A stretch of 44,834 bases of DNA from an uncultured Bacteroidales bacterium (lineage in GTDB: Bacteria > Bacteroidota > Bacteroidia > Bacteroidales > UBA932), in the NCBI GenBank assembly GCA_944326365.1, contig CALVDR010000022.1:1-44834 (forward strand), given 5' to 3'. Below the pieces are notes generated by a model, which did not search any database, was not told the origin of the DNA, and saw only the letters and a program-made list of their open reading frames with translations. A program made the position numbers and the translations under genes. Shown in pieces: positions 35,432-42,544 of the stretch (position 1 is its first letter; every line of letters begins with the position of its first letter).

Positions 35432-37768
35432 ATGGGAACTCCAGTTGAAAGCCGTTGTGCATTATATGCGGCATATTCCAGAATTTTGGAATATGGCAGA
35501 AAAAATCTGCTTACTACGTATGTCAAGGATATATCTTTTTCCAAGGGCAGCGTGGAATTTTCGAGAATGGAGAACAATCAGGATGCAGCCATATATTTGC
35601 TCTTATATTATGGAATCCATTCAGAGTATAAAGAAGATATTTCTTCATTGGTGTCGGAAATCAAAAGCATGCTGATTGGCAGGATTGATTTCGATTGCAG
35701 CCGTATTGAAGCGGCGGATGTCGTCAGCTTGTTCGATTCCGAGGTTTCCCATATCCCGTTCGAAGGTTATGATGAGAGGACGGCGAAAATGGATTATGAA
35801 AATCTGCAAAAAGAATTGTTGCCATCGGTTTTAGGTACAAGTAATATTTATGAGCCGTTTGCTTCCCTGCCTTCTTTCTGCCTGCCTTCTTCCTGTAAAT
35901 ATTCTTCAGACAGAAATGAATATCTGATATTGACAGTATATACATTGTTGGCAAGAGAAGCCCTGAAAAGCAGAATAATGTATGATGGTGATTGGTCGTT
36001 CGGGGAAATATCGGTTTTCGGAGATGAAGGGGCTGAATTCCTGATTCCCGGGACTAAATTCCATGGGATGGTTTTATATGGTCTGAAAACTGCGGAGACG
36101 ATGGAGATGAAGATCAAGGAAGGGCTGGATTTGCTGGATGACAATGGAGTGATGGCGGTTCTGGATTTCGATTTTGTCATAGATGACAGTATTTTTGGGG
36201 ATATGTCGGGTGAAGATCGCAGTATGAACTTGAGAAAGTACTTGGTTGACAATAATCTCCTTGATGCCATTTATTCCGGCTATATTGAAGTAGGGGATGA
36301 CGATGCTTCAATGTATGTCCTGAAAAAGGGCAGAAAAGATGATAAGGTGCACATTATAGATACTGTTTATAGTTTGAATAAATATGCGAATGAACATACA
36401 GTGGATGTCGTCACTGCTTCTATTATCAAGGAATACGGATATTCTTTTTCTGCTAAGGATTTGAGAGGTGTCCCTCAATTGACGCCAGACGAGCTGCCGT
36501 ACAGTATGAGTGTATTGCTGGATGATTATTATCAGGAATCGTCTAATGATGCCGAGGGCCGTGTTTTCGTATTTGAGGATTTCGTGCGGGTAAAGAACAG
36601 GGACTTGTCTTCATTTATTGTTACGCCTGAAATCTTGGACATACATCCGGTGGATGCTTCATATAAAAAGGCTGCCGAGCCAGTCATCGTGATCAGTCCT
36701 TATATAGGGAAACTGGAAATGGCTTACGTCAAAGCTTCAAAGGAATATCCTGTGTATTTTCCGGATTACTGTTTCGTCAGAAAAGTAAAGGAAGAAGCGG
36801 TGTTGCCTGAGTATATTTATTATCTGCTTCAGAACGGGACAATGCAGCGGGTCTTTGACTCCTGTGAAGGTTACAGTTGGGAAAGTGCAGGGTCTGAATG
36901 GGGGTTGTTTTACGGGATGGTGGAAAAGGTGCCGGTTCCGATATCTTTGGAAGAGCAGAAAAAGCGCATTGCGGATGCTGAGCTTATCTGGAAAGTGGAA
37001 ACTGACAAGGAGACCGCCCGCGAAAGGCTTTTCAATCAGAAAGAGTGGCTGAATGAAAGACATATCCGTACCATTAAACATAGATTGCGGGATGAATTGA
37101 CACCTTTGGCCGATGGCCTTGACAGATTGCAGTCTGCTATGGCCCGCCATTCAGGACAATTGAATGTCTCGGACATAATCGGCTTGAGGAGTGGGCAGAC
37201 TGTCGGGGAGCTTGTTTCAAGTCTGGTATATGTTTCGGGGCAAATGTCGAAAAGTCTTGATGATCTGACGTCAATAGAAGATTTAGACAAACCGGAATTA
37301 TATGATATAGTCTCTTTGACTGAAAATTATATCAGCAAACATCATGTAGGTAGTGGAAAATACAAAATTGAATTTATAGATAACACAAGGTGCCGGCATC
37401 CTGAAATAAGGATTTCAGAAAGGAATTTTACCGAGATGATTGATTATGTCATTTCCAATGCCGAACGGCATGGCTTCCGTGATGAGCCAGGGAAAGACTA
37501 TGTCGTCAGAATTTCCGTTTCAGTGACAAATGAAGGAAATTGTGTGATTCTTATTGAAAACAACGGCTCTCCGATGTTCCCGAGGGCGGAGGAAATTTAT
37601 TTTGAACACGGGAAATATGCAGGTGATACAGGTCATAGCGGGATCGGTGGAGCCCGTGTCCGAGAAATAGCCGAACATTTTAATGGAAGGGCAAGCTTGT
37701 GCAATGACATCAATTCGGATTTCCCGGTCAAAGTAATGATTATGTTTCCGATAATTAATATTAAATAA
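35432..37768 (+). CDS. Degenerate N6-methyltransferase / HsdS-like / histidine kinase hybrid
   Basis: A 778-aa soluble protein with three parts. Residues about 120-315 resemble an HsdM-type N6-adenine methyltransferase: YEPFASLPSF (140-149) sits where motif I should be, and RKYLVDNNLLDAI (268-280) matches the conserved helix, but NPPF is absent. Residues about 390-525 resemble a type I specificity subunit (PEYIYYLLQ; PVPISLEEQKKRI). The C-terminus is a histidine kinase: His 550 in KHRLRDELTP, N-box VISNAERHG (Asn 676), G2 box GHSGIGGARV. No transmembrane segment or periplasmic sensor. The receiver protein follows after 22 bp. The kinase assignment is strong; the methyltransferase and HsdS parts are remote resemblances. 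Confidence 0.75.
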   Translation: MGTPVESRCALYAAYSRILEYGRKNLLTTYVKDISFSKGSVEFSRMENNQDAAIYLLLYYGIHSEYKEDISSLVSEIKSMLIGRIDFDCSRIEAADVVSLFDSEVSHIPFEGYDERTAKMDYENLQKELLPSVLGTSNIYEPFASLPSFCLPSSCKYSSDRNEYLILTVYTLLAREALKSRIMYDGDWSFGEISVFGDEGAEFLIPGTKFHGMVLYGLKTAETMEMKIKEGLDLLDDNGVMAVLDFDFVIDDSIFGDMSGEDRSMNLRKYLVDNNLLDAIYSGYIEVGDDDASMYVLKKGRKDDKVHIIDTVYSLNKYANEHTVDVVTASIIKEYGYSFSAKDLRGVPQLTPDELPYSMSVLLDDYYQESSNDAEGRVFVFEDFVRVKNRDLSSFIVTPEILDIHPVDASYKKAAEPVIVISPYIGKLEMAYVKASKEYPVYFPDYCFVRKVKEEAVLPEYIYYLLQNGTMQRVFDSCEGYSWESAGSEWGLFYGMVEKVPVPISLEEQKKRIADAELIWKVETDKETARERLFNQKEWLNERHIRTIKHRLRDELTPLADGLDRLQSAMARHSGQLNVSDIIGLRSGQTVGELVSSLVYVSGQMSKSLDDLTSIEDLDKPELYDIVSLTENYISKHHVGSGKYKIEFIDNTRCRHPEIRISERNFTEMIDYVISNAERHGFRDEPGKDYVVRISVSVTNEGNCVILIENNGSPMFPRAEEIYFEHGKYAGDTGHSGIGGARVREIAEHFNGRASLCNDINSDFPVKVMIMFPIINIK

Positions 37769-37790
37769 TTCTTTAAAAACGGAATGTGCT

Positions 37791-38732
37791 ATGATCAATG
37801 TTTTATGGGTAGACGATAATGCATTTGATGAGAACGGGAATCCTACTTCTCTTTTTAATACAGTTACAGATAGAGGAGATGATGCCGGTATATTTGTTCA
37901 GGCTTATCAGAATTATGATGAAGCTCTGGATGCATTGAAATCAGAGCCTCACAAGTGGAATGCCATTATTCTGGATATATGTGACGAAAGGGCCGGGCAT
38001 GGAGAAACCGAAGACGAATTCTCGGAGATTTACAGCGAAATCGAGAAATTTCAAGTGCGCAATAATCAGCCGGAACCGTACATATTCGTTTATTCCGGAA
38101 GTGACAGATTTTCCACAAAGGAGCAGCAGTCGATAATCAGAAAACGTGATTACGCAAAGCGGGTATATGTTAAGGGAAGCGTTCCGGAGTTGAAAGAGAT
38201 GTTTGCTGACATAAAGAAAATAGTGGAAGTATCCCCGTACCATAAAATACAGCAGAAGTACCATGACATATTTTCTTCGGTCGAGTCGTGGGAAAAAGAA
38301 AATATAGAGATTCTCTGGAAAATCATAGTGTCGGTGGAAAACGGCAAGTCCGATCCGTCTTTGCTTAACGATATGCGCAAACTTCTGGAAGGCGAAATTC
38401 TCAGACCTTTTGAAGATCTTGATGTTTTCCCTTTTCTACCCCGCGACTTTACTTTGAATAATGAAAGTACATATATTTCAATGAATAAGAAAATTCCGGT
38501 ATTTATACAGAGAGCATTCCATTCATTGTCTGCAATAACAAATGACGGCAGTCATGGAAAGAAGACGACGACAACATCGGCCGATATATTGTCCGGAAAA
38601 GCCCCGTATCTGTTGTACAGCTGCATGTTTGAATTGTTTAATGTCATCATCTGGCAAAACAATTTATTTTCCGGGAAAACGGATGATGAAATCAAACGAC
38701 TCCTTGAGAATCCAGACTGGAAAAAAAAGTAG
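37791..38732 (+). CDS. Response regulator with unknown C-terminal effector domain
   Basis: A 313-aa protein. The N-terminal receiver has acidic pair D8-D9 in VLWVDDN, phosphoacceptor Asp 62 in IILDICDE, Ser 102 in FVYSGS and Lys 128 in YVKGS, all the canonical positions. The C-terminal domain of about 165 residues is alpha-helical with no DNA-binding motif. It contains ITNDGSHG and APYLLYSCMFELFNVIIW, loosely reminiscent of helical HEPN/Abi-type domains, but I cannot assign a family. The partner is the kinase hybrid upstream. Last gene of the operon. Confidence 0.8.
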   Translation: MINVLWVDDNAFDENGNPTSLFNTVTDRGDDAGIFVQAYQNYDEALDALKSEPHKWNAIILDICDERAGHGETEDEFSEIYSEIEKFQVRNNQPEPYIFVYSGSDRFSTKEQQSIIRKRDYAKRVYVKGSVPELKEMFADIKKIVEVSPYHKIQQKYHDIFSSVESWEKENIEILWKIIVSVENGKSDPSLLNDMRKLLEGEILRPFEDLDVFPFLPRDFTLNNESTYISMNKKIPVFIQRAFHSLSAITNDGSHGKKTTTTSADILSGKAPYLLYSCMFELFNVIIWQNNLFSGKTDDEIKRLLENPDWKKK

Positions 38733-38834
38733 CTGAGGCGTTATCAGTTTAGGATTAATGCATTATTTCCCCAATTCCTTTTTCAGCCATACTCTCATCA
38801 CGGGGTCGGGAATGACAGGTATAGTTGGCGGCCG

Positions 38835-39407
38835 TTATTTGGGCTGCTGCTGGAAATTCCCTGTGATGAGCTGCTTTTTGATGGACTTGCCGTAGCGGTA
38901 TTCGCCGAAGTCGAGGGCAGGATCCAGAATGAGCCCGTCGGTGCCGAACAGCGAATGTTCTGCCTGACGGGCCGTTTCCCTGACCCTGTCCATGGTCTCT
39001 TTCGGGACGATGAGATGACAAGGAATGATGATGGCTACCGGATTCTGGCCTATGGCATGGGCTACTGCGCGGACGCCTGTCTTTTTTCCGCATATTTCGG
39101 CGAAGCCGGTATAGCTCATCAGTTCCGGGTGTTCGGATTCCGGTGCGGGATGGTTAAGTTCGAAAAGCTTCTTCCATACCATTTTCTGAAAGGTGCTGCC
39201 GAATAGACGCAAATCTTCCCAGCGGACGCTTCCAGACATCGCCAGCACCTCCTCTGTCTTCATCTTGAAGCATTTTATTTCAGAGACAGAGTCGGCGGGA
39301 AGCCTGGAAATCTTTTTCATTATTTCCGTGAAAATAGTGAAGTCAAGCGATATCGCCGCTATCTTGCCGTCGACAGTCGAGACTATCCAGTCGGGGTCTG
39401 CGTCCAT
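38835..39407 (-). CDS. O6-methylguanine-DNA methyltransferase-like protein (Ogt family)
   Basis: A 190-aa protein. The MGMT core GSTFQKMVWKKLFE, RAVAHAIGQNPVAIIIPCH is clear, with acceptor Cys 130. The residue after the PCH motif is Leu instead of the usual Arg. About 25 residues are inserted before the closing FGEYRYGKSIKK segment. The enzyme transfers an alkyl group from O6-alkylguanine irreversibly to its cysteine. It lies 18 bp downstream of the DUF3298-type lipoprotein gene. The same frame stays open past the TAA for 23 codons to 38766. Confidence 0.85.
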   Translation of the reverse strand: MDADPDWIVSTVDGKIAAISLDFTIFTEIMKKISRLPADSVSEIKCFKMKTEEVLAMSGSVRWEDLRLFGSTFQKMVWKKLFELNHPAPESEHPELMSYTGFAEICGKKTGVRAVAHAIGQNPVAIIIPCHLIVPKETMDRVRETARQAEHSLFGTDGLILDPALDFGEYRYGKSIKKQLITGNFQQQPK

Positions 39408-39425
39408 GGGTATGTCGTTTTAACG

Positions 39426-40214
39426 TCAGTCGTATATGTTCATGCCGGTCTTCAGATATGGTTTTATTTCATCTGCCGGTATCAGGATGTCTATGACACC
39501 GAATACGTAGGCGGCAATCTCATACTGGTTGTATGTGAATGTTATGCCTTCTTCTCCGATCGAGAAGTTGCCGTTAGGCTCGATGCTGTCTGTGAGAAGG
39601 CTGATTTTCCCGTCATCGCTTTTCCCGTCGTTGAGGTGCTTCATCAGTAGCTTGGATGTCTGCTTCTCGAAACCTTCGGCAAACACATCTTCCTGTTCAA
39701 GGAGTTTCCCGGACCTGAGGTCGAAATTCATGTGCGTCTCGTTCATGATGCCGTGTGCGCCTCCGGTGTAGGAATAGGTCACGAGCTTGTAGCCGAGAAT
39801 GTCCTTGAATGTACCGGTAGCCGTACCGGTGTTGCTGAATTCCCAGTTCATCCCCATAAACGGACCCTTGTCACCGTTTTTCTCCAGCATTTCCTTGAGA
39901 CTCAAGTTGCTTTCCCTGTATTCCGCGACAAGGCTGTCTGCCCAGGCTTCCATGGCTTCCGCCGGGCTGAGGCTTTCGTATCCGTTTCCGAAGGCAGTCC
40001 CTGTAATGGCGGCTGCAATGGCTTTCCCGCGTTCGTCTTCTGATATTTCCGGATATTCTATATCCATCGTTATGCTGATGGAATCGGAAGCGCCCTCTTC
40101 AAGGGCGAAAGAATTGTCATAGCGAACGGATGTAAATTCAGCCGGCTTTTGACCGCAGGATGCAAGGCCTGCAAGTGCTATGGCAAAAGCCAGGACTTTC
40201 AAGGATTTTTTCAT
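39426..40214 (-). CDS. DUF3298/DUF4163-like lipoprotein
   Basis: A 262-aa SPII lipoprotein (lipobox LASC, Cys 20). The core GYKLVTYSYTGGAHGIMNETHMNFDL and the C-terminal EEGITFTYNQYEIAAYVFG... IPADEIKPYL match DUF4163/DUF3298, the fold also seen in RsiV anti-sigma factors, which bind lysozyme. No anti-sigma or transmembrane segment is present, so it is probably an envelope lipoprotein of unknown ligand. Cotranscribed with the Ogt-like gene. Confidence 0.85.
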   Translation of the reverse strand: MKKSLKVLAFAIALAGLASCGQKPAEFTSVRYDNSFALEEGASDSISITMDIEYPEISEDERGKAIAAAITGTAFGNGYESLSPAEAMEAWADSLVAEYRESNLSLKEMLEKNGDKGPFMGMNWEFSNTGTATGTFKDILGYKLVTYSYTGGAHGIMNETHMNFDLRSGKLLEQEDVFAEGFEKQTSKLLMKHLNDGKSDDGKISLLTDSIEPNGNFSIGEEGITFTYNQYEIAAYVFGVIDILIPADEIKPYLKTGMNIYD

Positions 40215-40262
40215 TATTTAGTGAATTTTCCTAAAGATAATAATAAATTCCTTAAAATAATT

Positions 40263-40297
40263 AAGCCCGGGCTGTTTTTCGGCAGATCCGGGCTTTT
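40263..40297. terminator. Terminator between pepT and lipoprotein genes
   Basis: AAGCCCGG (40263-40270) pairs with CCGGGCTT (40288-40295), with T- and A-rich flanks on both sides. It is positioned to end the minus-strand pepT transcript before the lipoprotein gene. Confidence 0.8.
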
Positions 40298-40349
40298 GGT
40301 GTCGGCAGGAGTGACGCAAAAGAGATTTTATCTCATCCCTCTGCATCGA

Positions 40350-41570
40350 TTATTCTGCAAACAGCGAAATAATGTTCAGAATCACTTTTGATGCCTTTTC
40401 CATGCTCTCTACCGGGATGAATTCCATTTTTCCATGGAAATTGTGCCCGCCGGCGAAGATATTCGGGCATGGAAGACCCATGAACGACAGGTTGGCTCCG
40501 TCTGTACCTCCCCTTATCGGCCGTATTATCGGCGTGACGCCTTCCATCTCCATGGCCTTGACGGCCTTGTCAATGATGTGATAATGAGGTTCCACTTCTT
40601 TTCTCATGTTGTAGTACTGGTGGCGGATTTCGACCGAGGCTACTCCTTCCCCGTATTTCGCGTTTATGAAATCCACGCATTTGAGCATGGTCTCTTTCCT
40701 TTTTTCATACAGGTCCATGTCGTGGTCCCTTATTATATAGGAGAAGTCTGCCTCTTCTACAGTTCCTTTGAAATCAGTAATATGGAAGAAGCCGTCGTAG
40801 CCGTCCGTGTATTCCGGTCTTTGTCCGACAGGCAGGAGGCTGTTGAATTCCATGCCGATCAATATCGCATTAAGCATCTTGCCCTTGGCATATCCCGGAT
40901 GGATGTTCCGTCCCTGGATATGTACTGTCGCGGATGCTGCGTTGAAGTTCTCGTATTCCAGTTCTCCGATCTTCCCGCCGTCCATGGTGTAGGCATATTC
41001 GGCTCCGAATCTGGCTACATCGAACTTCACTACTCCGCGGCCTATTTCCTCGTCAGGAGTAAATCCTATCTTTATCTCACCATGCCTGAACTCCGGGTGT
41101 TCCATGATGTATTCTGCCATGCTCATGATCTCGGCGACGCCGGCCTTGTCATCCGCACCGAGGAGGGTAGTGCCGTTGGTCGTGATGATTGTCTGGCCCT
41201 TGTATTCTGCAAGTTCAGGGAATTCCGATATCCTGAGTGCGAGTCCGGGTACGCCTTTCAGAGGGATGTCTCCGCCGTCATAGCCGCGTATTATCTGTGG
41301 TTTGATATCTTTCCCTGAAGCATCAGGGGACGTATCCACATGTGCGATGAAACCTATTGCAGGGACATCCTTCCCGCAGTTGGACGGGATCGTGCCCATG
41401 ACATAGCCATATTCGTCAAGTTCTGCCTTGATGCCCATGGCATTCAGTTCGTCATTCAGCATTTCCAGGAGCACGAACTGTTTCTTGCTGCTCGGCTGGC
41501 TTTCAGACTCAGGGTCTGACTGAGTGTCTACAGAGACGTATCTCAGGAATTTTTCCGTAATATTTTCCAT
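40350..41570 (-). CDS. pepT: Peptidase T (tripeptide aminopeptidase)
   Basis: A 406-aa M20 zinc aminopeptidase that releases the N-terminal residue of tripeptides in the cytoplasm. Zinc ligands and catalytic residues are visible: FIAHVDTSPD, LLGADDKAG, FTPDEEIGRG, MDGG and AGGHNFHGKMEF. The start MENITEKFLRYVSVDTQ at 41570 aligns with E. coli PepT; an upstream in-frame ATG at 41582 would add four residues. A perfect interleaved stem pair lies 7-20 bases upstream. The adjacent OPT transporter suggests a joint role in using peptides. Confidence 0.95.
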   Translation of the reverse strand: MENITEKFLRYVSVDTQSDPESESQPSSKKQFVLLEMLNDELNAMGIKAELDEYGYVMGTIPSNCGKDVPAIGFIAHVDTSPDASGKDIKPQIIRGYDGGDIPLKGVPGLALRISEFPELAEYKGQTIITTNGTTLLGADDKAGVAEIMSMAEYIMEHPEFRHGEIKIGFTPDEEIGRGVVKFDVARFGAEYAYTMDGGKIGELEYENFNAASATVHIQGRNIHPGYAKGKMLNAILIGMEFNSLLPVGQRPEYTDGYDGFFHITDFKGTVEEADFSYIIRDHDMDLYEKRKETMLKCVDFINAKYGEGVASVEIRHQYYNMRKEVEPHYHIIDKAVKAMEMEGVTPIIRPIRGGTDGANLSFMGLPCPNIFAGGHNFHGKMEFIPVESMEKASKVILNIISLFAE

Positions 41571-41589
41571 AATATTTTTCATATTATAG

Positions 41590-41666
41590 CGTCAGTCCGA
41601 TGAATTATTTTACTTGGTATCAGAGATTCCGTCGGACTGACGTTGTTATATTTCCCCGGAATCTCT
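41590..41666 (-). promoter_or_regulatory. H-type pseudoknot upstream of pepT
   Basis: Two perfect helices interleave. CGTCAGTCCGA (41590-41600) pairs with TCGGACTGACG (41632-41642), 11 bp. AGAGATTCCG (41622-41631) pairs with CGGAATCTCT (41657-41666), 10 bp. In the minus-strand RNA the second helix forms first, and the 3' arm of the other ends 7 bases before the first pepT ATG. No known riboswitch family is recognised. Confidence 0.7.
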
Positions 41667-41701
41667 TCATATCTGTGTGTCATCCTCAAAATCACACGCA
41701 A

Positions 41702-42544
41702 TCACAAGAGGAGCAGACTAATGCCCATTATCGCCATGCCTGCCACAACTCCTGCCACGGCTATGTGGTGCTTGCCGTATTTCTCCGCTGTCGGCAGCAG
41801 TTCGTCAAGCGAAATATAGATCATGATTCCCGACACGGCCGCCAGAATCAGCGGGAATGCTGTCCCTCCGCTTTCTATCGTTATTCCGGCCAAAGCGGAC
41901 AGTCCGTAGCATATCGCCGCCCCTACGGGTTCGGTCAGTCCGGATATTGTCGCATACAGCAGAGCCTTGCCCTTGCTTTGTGTCGCATAATATATTGGGA
42001 TGGCTACCGCAATGCCTTCCGGTATGTTGTGGACAGCTATCGCGAAAGTGATGCCTGCCCCCATCTGCGGGTCGTTGAGCGCACCGATGAATGTGGCCAT
42101 TCCTTCCGGGAAATTATGGACGGCAATGGCTATTGCAGACATTATTCCGAGCTTGTGCAGCGCTTCCCTGCCTTCATGTCCGGCGTGAGATATCATCCTT
42201 GTGGCCGCATTTCTGGTATCGAGCGTTAGCCCGGAAGCCTCGTGCGGATTCTCGTATTCCGGTATGAGAAAGTCTATCAGGGTGATAAGTCCCATTCCGA
42301 AGAAGAAGGCGATGAGGACAAATGCCGCTCCGGAGCGTCCGTCCCAGATCTGCCTCATTGCAGCCTGGGCTTCAGGATAAAGCTCGGCAAGGGATATGAA
42401 TATCATTACCCCGGCAGACAGCCCGAGCGCTCCTGCCAGGAAATTGCTGCTGAGCTTCTTCCTGAACAGGATCAGTGCGCCGCCGACCCCTGTCGCGGCA
42501 CCTGCCGCCAGAGTGAGCAGCAATGCTGTCAATACCGGATTCAT
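41702..42544 (-). CDS. ZIP-family divalent metal transporter (ZupT-like)
   Basis: A 280-aa protein with eight membrane segments. The ZIP signatures are AIAIAVHNFPEGMATF in helix 4 and FAIAVHNIPEGIAVAIPIYY in helix 5, both metal-binding. The central loop carries HAGHEGREALH. ZupT-type proteins import Zn2+ and other divalent cations. The start codon overlaps the OPT stop codon by 4 bp (ATGA), so translation is coupled. Confidence 0.92.
   Translation of the reverse strand: MNPVLTALLLTLAAGAATGVGGALILFRKKLSSNFLAGALGLSAGVMIFISLAELYPEAQAAMRQIWDGRSGAAFVLIAFFFGMGLITLIDFLIPEYENPHEASGLTLDTRNAATRMISHAGHEGREALHKLGIMSAIAIAVHNFPEGMATFIGALNDPQMGAGITFAIAVHNIPEGIAVAIPIYYATQSKGKALLYATISGLTEPVGAAICYGLSALAGITIESGGTAFPLILAAVSGIMIYISLDELLPTAEKYGKHHIAVAGVVAGMAIMGISLLLL

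Noticed and set aside
35432..37768. Active type I restriction-modification methyltransferase
   Set aside because: Motif IV (NPPF/Y) is absent and motif I is broken, and no HsdR helicase-nuclease is nearby. The kinase C-terminus is also not part of known type I systems.
40434..41318. 294-codon plus-strand frame opposite pepT
   Set aside because: The minus strand carries all peptidase T catalytic motifs, so this frame is fortuitous.
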